From Clostridia bacterium (GTDB taxonomy: Bacteria; Bacillota; Clostridia; Oscillospirales; Acutalibacteraceae), in contig JAFWZR010000030.1 of assembly GCA_017522225.1 (NCBI GenBank), forward strand, positions 1 to 64,000: a stretch of DNA of 64,000 nucleotides, read 5' to 3'. Shown here piece by piece: positions 1 through 8,900 of the stretch. How positions within the stretch are numbered: position 1 is the first letter of the stretch; each line of letters starts with the position of its first letter. A program made the translations under genes and the position numbers. The notes under the pieces are model-generated. The model was not told the DNA's origin and did no database searches. It worked only from the letters and a program-made list of their open reading frames with translations.

Positions 1-831
<831 letters not shown>

Positions 832-1668
832 TCATTCATCTTCTTTCGTTGAGTATTCAGCTGAAATTTCAATAACATCAGCTGTAACCTGACCCTGGCG
901 TATGCGGTTAATCTGGGTTTCAAGCAGAACACAGTATTCGCACGCCGTATCATAAGCGGAGCGCATAGTTGTAAGCGTTGCCGCCTGTGCACCCAAAGCA
1001 GCTTCAAGCACTTTTTTGTACAGGATTGAAACAAATATTTTTTTGGAAGCATTATTTATAACGGTTTCTTTATCCGGAACAAACATCGAATTACCGTTAT
1101 CACTTTCTGTCTCGTCTGCACTGAACAGGTCACATACCACAGGGGATTGCTTCATCATATTAATGTATTCGGGATACACAATACGGACTGATGAAATCTT
1201 TCCCTCCTGCATAAGACAGCATATTTCTTCAAACAACTCCTGAACCTGAAAGTATAAAGGTATATCGTCGAAATTATATTCTCTTGCATAAGAAATACCT
1301 TTTACACGGAAAAGCTCGCCGACTTTTTCCCCACAGGAAAATATAAATGAAGGTTTCTCTTCCGATTCAAGTATACTTTCAAAATAATTAAGAAGCTCTG
1401 AATTAAACGCACCGCACATACCCTGGTTTGCACCTATAACTATGTAGCATATGGGTGCATTTGTGTTATTAAAACAAAACACATCATTGAATTCCTTACG
1501 ATATTTTTTATAAAGCTGAGCACACTGTTGCTCATATTTTTCATAATTACCGTAAAGTGTATTCAGACGTGAATATTTAACTGTTGAGGCTGTTTTCATA
1601 GCCAGAGTGAGTTTTTTTGTTGAACGTATGACCTGTAGCTTCTTTTTCAAGTTTTGTACCGTGGCCAT
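832..1668 (-). CDS. atpG: ATP synthase F1 subunit gamma
   Basis: Central rotor shaft that couples c-ring rotation to the three catalytic sites. About 278 residues, near the usual 285. The N-terminus MATVQNLKKKLQVIRSTKKL matches the gamma N-terminal helix, and ANQGMCGAFNSELL corresponds to the conserved GLCG motif of the Rossmann-like domain. I chose the ATG at 1668, which leaves 2 bases after the preceding stop; a TTG at 1674 would overlap that stop by 4 bases and add two residues. The C-terminal helix (NRIRQGQVTADVIEISAEYS) is divergent from the usual NKARQAAIT...I pattern but occupies the right place. It lies between the fused alpha gene and atpD. Confidence 0.93.
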   Translation of the reverse strand: MATVQNLKKKLQVIRSTKKLTLAMKTASTVKYSRLNTLYGNYEKYEQQCAQLYKKYRKEFNDVFCFNNTNAPICYIVIGANQGMCGAFNSELLNYFESILESEEKPSFIFSCGEKVGELFRVKGISYAREYNFDDIPLYFQVQELFEEICCLMQEGKISSVRIVYPEYINMMKQSPVVCDLFSADETESDNGNSMFVPDKETVINNASKKIFVSILYKKVLEAALGAQAATLTTMRSAYDTACEYCVLLETQINRIRQGQVTADVIEISAEYSTKEDE

Positions 1669-1670
1669 AA

Positions 1671-3881
1671 TCAAAACCTCGCTGAGAACTCAACGAGAGC
1701 CTCGCCGAGTTCGTTTTTCAGTTTATCGTCAAATTTAGCTGCAGTCCTGACTTTCTCGGCAAGACCTGCTTTTTTCTCTGCAAAGTATTTATAAAGTTCC
1801 TTTTCGAAATTCTCCATATCTTCCGGACTTATTCCGTCAGCATATCCTGCACTGACAGCGAAAATAAGGATTGTCTGCAGATGGTCGTCGATCGGCTTGT
1901 AACGACCCTGTTTGAGAGCTTCTGTCAGAAGTCTGCCGGAAGCCAGGGTAGCTTTGGTAGTATCATCAATATCCGAACCGAATTGCATAAATTCAGCAAG
2001 TTCACGGTACTGGGCAAGTCGGGTTCTGAGAGAAGATGAAACCTTCTTCATAACAGGATTCTGTGCTGCACCGCCGACACGGGAAACCGACAGACCGACA
2101 TTGATAGCAGGTCTCTGACCTTCGTTGAACAGCTCGGCATCAAGGAAAATCTGTCCGTCCGTAATGGAGATTACATTAGTCGGAATATAGGCAGAAATAT
2201 CGCCGGCAAGCGTTTCGATAATCGGAAGAGCTGTAATTGAGCCTCCGCCGAGTTCATCAGAAAGATGCGCTGATCTTTCAAGAAGTCTGGAATGCAGGTA
2301 GAAAATATCACCGGGATAAGCTTCACGGCCCGAGGGTCGGTGAAGAAGAAGTGAGAGCTCACGGTAAGCAACGGCGTGTTTTGAAAGATCATCGTAGATA
2401 ATCAGAACATCCTTGCCGCTGTACATAAAATGTTCGGCAATAGCAGTGGCTGAAAACGGAGCAATATACTGAAGTGCCGCTGATGAAGAAGCCGGTTCAG
2501 CAACAATAACCGTATAATCAAGAGCTCCGTGGGATTTGAGCTTATCCTTGATCTCGGCAACAAGTGTATCCTTCTGACCGATTGCAACATATATACAGAT
2601 TGTATCTTTTCCTTTTTGGTTGATGATCGTGTCAATCGCAATTGCTGTTTTACCTGTCTGTCGGTCACCGATAATAAGCTCTCGCTGACCCTTACCGATA
2701 GGAACAAGGGCATCAATAGCTTTGATTCCCGTATGAAGCGGTGAATTTACCGGCGCACGGTCCAGAATGCTGGGAGCCTTGAATTCAATGGGTCTTTTTC
2801 CCTCACAAGTAATATAGCCCTCAGCATCAATCGGATCACCCAAGGCATTCACTACCCTTCCGAGAAGCGAGTTACCTACGGGAACCGAAGCAATTCTGCC
2901 GACTCTTCTGACACGTGTACCACTTTCAATATGGGCAAAATCGCCAAAAATGACGCAGCCGATACGGTTTTGCTGAATGTCAAGAACCATACCTCTTTCT
3001 CCACACTCAAATTCAACAACTTCACCGTACATAATATCGGCAAGACCGTCCATCCAGCATATACCGTCAGATACAGTCAACACCCTGCCGAGCTGGAAAA
3101 CATAGATCTGAGGACGGAAAGACTTTGCTTTTTCCGAAAATTCCTGAATAAGATGACCTACCGTATCTGTTGTCAGAATAGGTTCTCGGTTAAAATTCTT
3201 CGAAAAACGATAAAGCTCTTCTGCAACAGTTCCGTCATAAACGGTATCACCGATTCTCAACTTGAGTCCTCCGATAAGATCAGGATCCTCAAGCACCCAT
3301 AAGGAGGTTTTACCGCCGACAGCTTCAAGCATCGCTGTGGTAGCTTCATCAACCTTTTTCACTATTGTCTCATCAAGAGGATATGCCGACGTAACGGTAA
3401 CGTAGAGAACATCATGATGCTTTAAATATGCCATATCACCGGGAGTAAGTTTTATCTGAGGGAGAATAGCATCTATAACATCGGCATCAAGGTCTCTTAT
3501 TGCTTTCTGATATTTTTCATCGGAAAAGAGCTTTATTACATTTTCACGCATTATTAAAAGAAGCTCTTCGCGGGCATCCTCAATCATCTCGCGATGAATT
3601 TCACTGCAAAGATGATTGCGGAATTCTTCAATCTGTGCGATTTTTTCGTCAACAGTTGCCTGCGCCAGTGTAATTTCTTCAGCGTCACACGCATCTGATT
3701 CCTCAGGCTGATATTCATCAAAAACGGGCATAGCTGTTTTTTCGGCTTCTTCTGCTTCGTCGAGCTCACGGTTGATTTTTTCAAAGCGTGTGTTGAAAAT
3801 GGACTTAACCATTTTTCTGCCGAATAAAAACAGTATAACTGCAAGAATTATAAAATTTATAATTACATATTGTATTTCCAT
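1671..3881 (-). CDS. ATP synthase b-type/delta/alpha fusion subunit
   Basis: A single uninterrupted 736-residue frame in the position where separate atpH and atpA genes normally stand. Residues 5-20 form one membrane helix, and 22-48 plus roughly 75-145 are charged and helical like the b-subunit stalk. Residues 155-228 resemble the C-terminal part of delta, including DPDLIGGLKLRIGD at 199-212. From about 232 to the end it is a complete alpha subunit with P-loop GDRQTGKT (405-412), LIIYDD (493-498) and the arginine finger in SVSRVGG (R601). The six-helix N-terminal domain of delta is not recognisable. It starts 4 bases after the atpF stop, preceded by a weak AGGG. Known relative: mycobacterial b-delta (AtpFH) fusions. 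A three-way fusion beside a free b subunit is unusual; the b and delta assignments rest on pattern and gene order, while alpha is certain. Confidence 0.9.
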   Translation of the reverse strand: MEIQYVIINFIILAVILFLFGRKMVKSIFNTRFEKINRELDEAEEAEKTAMPVFDEYQPEESDACDAEEITLAQATVDEKIAQIEEFRNHLCSEIHREMIEDAREELLLIMRENVIKLFSDEKYQKAIRDLDADVIDAILPQIKLTPGDMAYLKHHDVLYVTVTSAYPLDETIVKKVDEATTAMLEAVGGKTSLWVLEDPDLIGGLKLRIGDTVYDGTVAEELYRFSKNFNREPILTTDTVGHLIQEFSEKAKSFRPQIYVFQLGRVLTVSDGICWMDGLADIMYGEVVEFECGERGMVLDIQQNRIGCVIFGDFAHIESGTRVRRVGRIASVPVGNSLLGRVVNALGDPIDAEGYITCEGKRPIEFKAPSILDRAPVNSPLHTGIKAIDALVPIGKGQRELIIGDRQTGKTAIAIDTIINQKGKDTICIYVAIGQKDTLVAEIKDKLKSHGALDYTVIVAEPASSSAALQYIAPFSATAIAEHFMYSGKDVLIIYDDLSKHAVAYRELSLLLHRPSGREAYPGDIFYLHSRLLERSAHLSDELGGGSITALPIIETLAGDISAYIPTNVISITDGQIFLDAELFNEGQRPAINVGLSVSRVGGAAQNPVMKKVSSSLRTRLAQYRELAEFMQFGSDIDDTTKATLASGRLLTEALKQGRYKPIDDHLQTILIFAVSAGYADGISPEDMENFEKELYKYFAEKKAGLAEKVRTAAKFDDKLKNELGEALVEFSARF

Positions 3882-3885
3882 AACA

Positions 3886-4311
3886 TCATACCCTATGCGA
3901 AATTATGTTGTTAACAAAAATCTCCGTAACAGTCTCCATTTCGGGGGCAACAGATTTAACGATTTTTTCGCATTCATCACTTATACTGTCTCTGTATGCA
4001 TTGATTTCGTTAAGACTTTCTCTTTGTGCGGCTTCAATTTTCTTTTTGCCTTCGGACTGTATTTCCTGTACTCTGACCTTGGCTGCACTTTTTCTGGCTT
4101 CAAGGTCAAGCACCTTTTGCTCCTGAATGTATTTTTGATTTTCAGCAGTAAGTCTTTCGATTTCCGCTTTCTTTTCTCTTGCGGTATCAATTTTTTCTTT
4201 TCTGCTGTCAAGCATTCTGAGAACAGGTGTAAAAAGAAGGTTCTTAAGTATCAGCATAAGAATCATAAAACAAACAACAGTCCAGATCACTACAGAAATC
4301 TGTATATTCAT
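3886..4311 (-). CDS. atpF: ATP synthase F0 subunit b
   Basis: Peripheral-stalk subunit anchored in the membrane. The 141 residues begin with a hydrophobic helix (about residues 6-28) followed by a long charged coiled coil (LDSRKEKIDTAREKKAEIER onward), the classic b layout. It is shorter than the usual 160-170. The ATG at 4311 is preceded by an AAGGAG site. The next gene carries a second b-like N-terminus, so the stator may be a b/b-prime heterodimer, as known in cyanobacteria and chloroplasts, with one partner covalently joined to delta and alpha. Confidence 0.93.
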   Translation of the reverse strand: MNIQISVVIWTVVCFMILMLILKNLLFTPVLRMLDSRKEKIDTAREKKAEIERLTAENQKYIQEQKVLDLEARKSAAKVRVQEIQSEGKKKIEAAQRESLNEINAYRDSISDECEKIVKSVAPEMETVTEIFVNNIISHRV

Positions 4312-4369
4312 AATATTTCTCCTTGAGTAACCGCTGACAAGCGATTATTGAAACTTGAACAGAACTGAT

Positions 4370-4603
4370 TTATGCGATTTTTGAAACAAGCATAAAAGCA
4401 ATAAGAAGTCCGTAAATTGTAAGAGCCTCCATAAGTGCAAGGGAAATAATAAGTGTTGAACGGATATCCTTTGCGGCATCGGGCTGACGTGCGATGCTTT
4501 CCATAGCTGCTTTAGCTGTTATACCCTGACCGATAGACGGTCCGAGTGTACTGAGTGCGATTGCGATTGCTGCTGCGATTGCGATAATAGCTGAATCTGT
4601 CAT
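4370..4603 (-). CDS. atpE: ATP synthase F0 subunit c
   Basis: Rotor-ring proteolipid, 77 residues forming two membrane hairpin helices joined by the polar loop ARQPDAAKD. The ion-carrying carboxylate is E59 in LMEALTIYG. Compared with the sodium-binding c subunit of Ilyobacter tartaricus (Q32, E65, S66, Y70), this protein keeps the spacing-equivalent Q26, E59 and Y64 and the P22-S-I-G-Q26 block, but has A60 where the sodium ligand serine sits. Proton versus sodium use therefore cannot be decided by inspection. It is preceded by an AAAGGAG site and lies between atpB and atpF. Confidence 0.96.
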   Translation of the reverse strand: MTDSAIIAIAAAIAIALSTLGPSIGQGITAKAAMESIARQPDAAKDIRSTLIISLALMEALTIYGLLIAFMLVSKIA

Positions 4604-4624
4604 AATAAAAACTCCTTTAAAATA

Positions 4625-5293
4625 TTATTCTGTAACTTCATCCAAATAGATAGATACGAGCATTGTAAATACTATTGCCTGCAAGGCACAAAACAGAATT
4701 GAAAGTGCCATCATTACAACAGGCGCACCTATCGGAAGAATGTGATAAAGCTCTTCAGTTACCGTTTCTTCACCGAAAATGTTACCGTAAAGTCTCAACG
4801 CCAGAGAGGCAGGCTTGATTATTTCATCAAGGAGCATCAGAGGAAGCATAAAGAACATCGGTGATACAAAACGCTTGAAATAGTGCTTGACATTGTGTCG
4901 TATTCCGGATATCTGCAGGAATACAAAAGTAAGAATACCAAGACCTAATGTAACGGACAGGCTCGCCGTCGGAGCCTTGACATAATCCGTAAGACCAACT
5001 CCGGGAATAAGTCCCGAATAGTTTGAGAAAATGATAAAAATAAAAAGCGAAGCTAAAAAAGTAAAGTATTTTCTGGCTTTTTTCTTGCCGAGAGTATCTG
5101 AAAAGAAATTGTCAAGATACTCAACACCCGTTTCAATGATATTCTGAAATTTACCGGGTCGTTCCTTCAGGTTTTTCTTTACGATAAGAGAAAGAATTGC
5201 AATAACAGCAAGAATAATCCACATCGTTACAACCTCGCCGGTAACATCAAGAATACCGAAAATGCTGAAAAGCACCTTAGATTTTTCACCCAT
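4625..5293 (-). CDS. atpB: ATP synthase F0 subunit a
   Basis: Membrane subunit that forms the two ion half-channels against the c ring. About 222 residues with five or six hydrophobic segments. The essential arginine is present in LALRLYGNIFGEE, and NYSGLIPG is typical. I start at the ATG at 5293 (MGEKSKVLFS), because AAAGGAGGAAG lies 8-13 bases upstream inside the end of atpI; the reading frame is open further upstream but without a better site. It overlaps the end of atpI by 8 bases, consistent with translational coupling. Confidence 0.95.
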   Translation of the reverse strand: MGEKSKVLFSIFGILDVTGEVVTMWIILAVIAILSLIVKKNLKERPGKFQNIIETGVEYLDNFFSDTLGKKKARKYFTFLASLFIFIIFSNYSGLIPGVGLTDYVKAPTASLSVTLGLGILTFVFLQISGIRHNVKHYFKRFVSPMFFMLPLMLLDEIIKPASLALRLYGNIFGEETVTEELYHILPIGAPVVMMALSILFCALQAIVFTMLVSIYLDEVTE

Positions 5294-5612
5294 CAGGGTC
5301 TTCCTCCTTTCTCTTTTCCGATTGCTGAAGACTCTCATTATATCTGAGAAGCTTCTTTGTAAAAATAATCATCGGCAAGGTCATTCCCAAAGCTGCACCG
5401 ATCAGAAGATACATCGGATCGTATTCGGTTTTTTGACCTGTAAAATATACAACAACAAGAAATCCTATCTGTATCAACTGCCTTAAAACCGTCACAGCCG
5501 AATACTTTTGGGGATTTTTTACCAGAACAGTTTTCGACAGCAAGTAGTTAACAAAGGCCACTCCTACCCCAACCGCCGCAGAAACAGCCGCTCCGATAAG
5601 ATCAGAAATCAT
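5286..5612 (-). CDS. atpI: AtpI-like membrane protein, first gene of the atp operon
   Basis: 108 residues with three or four hydrophobic segments (about 5-26, 39-57, 66-86) and a charged C-terminal tail rich in K and E. Proteins of this size and topology immediately before atpB are the AtpI/UncI group, which assist c-ring assembly or ion supply. The identification rests mainly on position and topology, as no motif is decisive. It starts at the ATG at 5612 after an AAGGTG site, and a promoter lies about 33 bases further upstream. Confidence 0.75.
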   Translation of the reverse strand: MISDLIGAAVSAAVGVGVAFVNYLLSKTVLVKNPQKYSAVTVLRQLIQIGFLVVVYFTGQKTEYDPMYLLIGAALGMTLPMIIFTKKLLRYNESLQQSEKRKEEDPDG

Positions 5613-5644
5613 AAGTTCACCTTCTTATGTTGCTATGATTTTTC

Positions 5645-5672
5645 ATTATATCACTCCGATATCATTTTTCAA
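5645..5672 (-). promoter_or_regulatory. Promoter of the atp operon
   Basis: On the minus strand TTGAAA (5667-5672) and TATAAT (5645-5650) are separated by 16 bases, a good vegetative sigma-A type promoter. The predicted start point near 5638 gives a leader of about 25 bases before atpI. Confidence 0.75.
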
Positions 5673-5817
5673 GTAAAATACGAATTTTTCCGATATATCC
5701 ACCATTAATCAGTATTTTAGACAATTAAAACGTCAATACAAAAAGTAGAGATTCACTGTTGATTGCTCTGACTGACGGATTTGATACCTTTTGCAAACAG
5801 TAGCTAAAAAAGGGTTC

Positions 5818-5907
5818 TTACAGCAGGCTGAAAAATACGTAAGCGAGAACAGTAATCACAACAGTAATAAATGCAAACACCATTCTTTGAAATGGATTTC
5901 TGGGCAT
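5818..5907 (-). other. Possible 29-codon membrane ORF in the intergenic region
   Basis: The 369 bases between atpI and the leucine-rich-repeat gene hold the atp promoter, a terminator and this short frame; nothing else was seen. The frame runs from ATG at 5907 to TAA at 5818 and encodes MPRNPFQRMVFAFITVVITV followed by LAYVFFSLL. The start MPRNPFQ-hydrophobic resembles the N-terminus of DUF2798-type small membrane proteins, so this could be a decayed remnant. There is no Shine-Dalgarno site upstream, which argues against active translation. Confidence 0.25.
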
Positions 5908-5924
5908 AATAAAATATTGGTGGT

Positions 5925-5962
5925 AAAAAGCCATACAAACTGACTAAGTCAACTTGTATGGC
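5925..5962 (-). terminator. Intrinsic terminator after the leucine-rich-repeat gene
   Basis: A long inverted repeat (GCCATACAA and its complement, 5930-5962, with a paired TGAC/GTCA interior) is followed on the minus strand by TTTTT (5925-5929). Confidence 0.85.
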
Positions 5963-5981
5963 TTTCGTTTAAATATGCTTA

Positions 5982-8900
5982 TTAAAGAGGCATAGGGATG
6001 TATGAAAGAAGCATTTCGAAGATTGATTTAATGAAGTTCAGAATCATTTCGAAAATATCAATCTTTGCATCCTCTGTGTCTGCTTCGGGAGTTTCCTCTG
6101 CATCAGCTTCGGGAGCGTCTGTTTCGTCTTCAATCTCGGGAGACTGGTCAATAAGGTCAAGATACTCAACATATTCTGCCGATGTTTCGAGGAGAACCTC
6201 TGCAGGCTTGGACTGATCGACATTTGCAAGGAGTGCACCTGCCTGATTGAGAAGCTCAACATCAAGCTGATCAATCACTCCATCGTGGTTGCAGTCAGCA
6301 GCTGTGTAAACAGCCTCGCTTACATCATCCTTCGTAAGCATTCCGTTTGCGAGGCAATCAACGATAATCGCATCCTGACCGTCGTACCAGCTGTCGCCTG
6401 TTGTATCACCATAAACAAGTATTGTATACTCACCTATTACGGTGTCGCCGTCCTTGAGGATAGCCTTTGAGCCTGTGCCGAGCTTACCGTTTGAGGTCTC
6501 GTACTCCCAGATATAACTGTCATGTACCGGCATTGTATAACCATCAAGTGAGGTTTCACCTGCATTGAAGCCTGACATCGTGTTAGTTTCAAAATCGATT
6601 GTAACACCATCAAACACATCAAATCCCAATGCTGCGACAGATTTTTCGTAATGATCACCGCATATGCAGGTAAGTGTTTCCGTACCCTCAAATTCACCTG
6701 TCGGAGGTGATGTTATCTTAGAACTATAGCTGTGCTTATGCTCTGAACCCAGGAAATGAACACATCCTGTATTGTGTGTATACAAATAGGTAAGCATTTC
6801 ATTGCCTGATCCAAAAACTATCTGATTCCATTCTTCCTCTGTTCCCAAATAGTAAACATCTTCGCATGCACACTGCATAAATGTACCGTTTCCAACTATT
6901 TTTAATGTGTTGCGGAATGTCAGACACTCGATACTGCATTCTTCAAAAACATTCTCACTAATTTCTTCGATGTCGGGCGAAATCTCCACTTTTATAAATG
7001 TAACATCATAAAAAGCGTTTTCGCTGAAATATTTAATACTTGTACCCAGAACAGGAATTGTTACTTCAGGTCCCATAAAAGCACATTCACCAATACTGAT
7101 AAGACTGTCAGGAAGAATACACTTAACAGTTTTTTCTTCGTTTTTGTCTGCATAGTCAGCAACAGCCAGAATTCCTTCCGGAATAATACAGACATCAGAT
7201 ATGTCACTGTTGAACTCAATCAAATAGTTGCCGATATACAGGACTCCGTTTTCCCAATTATTTTTATCGTTATAATAACCGGTATTGTAAAAAGCATCAA
7301 TGCCGATTGTTATAACGCTGTCAGGAATGCTGATATCCGTTACATTGTCAAAATAAGCAAACGAACTCGCACCGATATGCGTTACACCGTCTTCAATAAC
7401 AATTTTATCAAAATCTCCATAACTGTGCTGCCACGGAACAACAATACTCTCATTAAAATCATACATTGCACCCTGACCACTGATTGTAAGTGTTTTTGTC
7501 TCTGCATCAATCGACCATGTAACATTCTCGCCACAGATACTGCTGTAAGGATCCTCCGGTTCAGAAAAATGTATAGTTGCATTAAGAACCGGATCGTTGT
7601 TATCTTCAATTTCAATCTTAGTCCAATCTTCTTTTGTGCCGGAATAATATACATCGCTCAAGTTTGTGCAATCAAAAAATGTACTATCTCTGATAATTGT
7701 AATACTGTCCGGAATTGTAATACTTGTAAGGTTCGTGCAATTGTAGAACGCATAAGCGTCAATGCTTGTGACACTGTCGGGGATCATGACGTTTACAATG
7801 CTTGTGCAATCATCGAACGCAGAATCCGCAATACACTTTGTTCCCTCTTTTATTGTGTATGATCCAGAAAGATTTGATTTAGCTTCAATTAAATGATTAC
7901 CGATATAAAGAACATCATCTTTCCAGTTTGAGTGATCATCATAATAACCCGTATTACTGAACGCGCTCCAACCGATACTTGTAAGACTGTCAGGAATCGT
8001 AATGTTTGCAAGGCTTGTGCAACCATCGAACGCACACTCACCAATGCTTGTCACACTGTCAGGAATTGTTATGTTTATAAGGCTTGTGCAACCATCGAAC
8101 GCACACACACCAATGCTCGTCACACTGTCAGGGATTACAATGCTTACAAGGTTTTCGCAACCACAAAAAGCGCTGGCACCTATGCTTGTTACACTGTCCG
8201 GGATTATAATGTCTGTTAGGTTCGAGCAATTCATGAATGCACACATTCCGATGCTCGTGGCGCCTTTTTCTATCGTTAACTTTTTGATTAACGAAGCGTA
8301 CTTGCGCCACTGCTCAGCCGTGTAGTCGGAGTAATTTCCCATCTCACCCGCACCGCTGATGACGAGTTCATAATCAACATATAAAACCCAATCCAGAGTA
8401 TCACCGCACTTTCCGCAATCGTAGTACGGTCTTTCGGAATCGCATTCAAAAATGATTGTAACTGCGGGAATTCCATTCAATGAACCAAGTGAAATGGAAC
8501 CCCACTCATCTTTTGTTCCTGTATAGTATACTTTTTGAAGGCTATCACAACATGTAAATGTATAAGAGCCTATGCTTGTAACACCTTCAGGGATTGTGAT
8601 GCTTGTAAGGTTTGTGCAGTTATAGAAAACATAAGAGCCTATGCTTGTAACTCCTTCAGGGATTGTGATGCTTGTAAGGTTTGTGCAGTTATAGAAAACA
8701 TAAGAGCCTATGGTTGTTACCCCGTTTCCAATTGTCACTTTTTTGATTGACGAATGGTAGTTGTACCAAGGCGTGTCTTCGTATGATAAGTGATCATCCA
8801 TCTCACCCGTACCGTTGATGACGAGTTCGCCTGTTTCGGCATCAAGAGACCACGTAAGGTTATCACCGCAAGTACCGCTATAAGGACCCTCCGGTTCAAC

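Noticed and set aside
1671-3881. The fused ATP synthase subunit might be an artefact of a frameshift joining separate genes
   Set aside because: The frame is continuous over 736 codons with sensible protein throughout, and the preceding and following genes are tightly spaced. No internal stop plus start pair is needed to explain the delta-like and alpha parts.
7377-7862. 161-codon plus-strand frame inside the LRR gene
   Set aside because: It arises from repeat-driven codon bias of the opposite strand; the protein is cysteine- and asparagine-rich nonsense.
7690-8720. Regularly spaced 69-bp repeats, resembling a CRISPR array at first glance
   Set aside because: The repeats are contiguous, in frame and encode 23-residue leucine-rich repeats; there are no unrelated spacers or cas genes.
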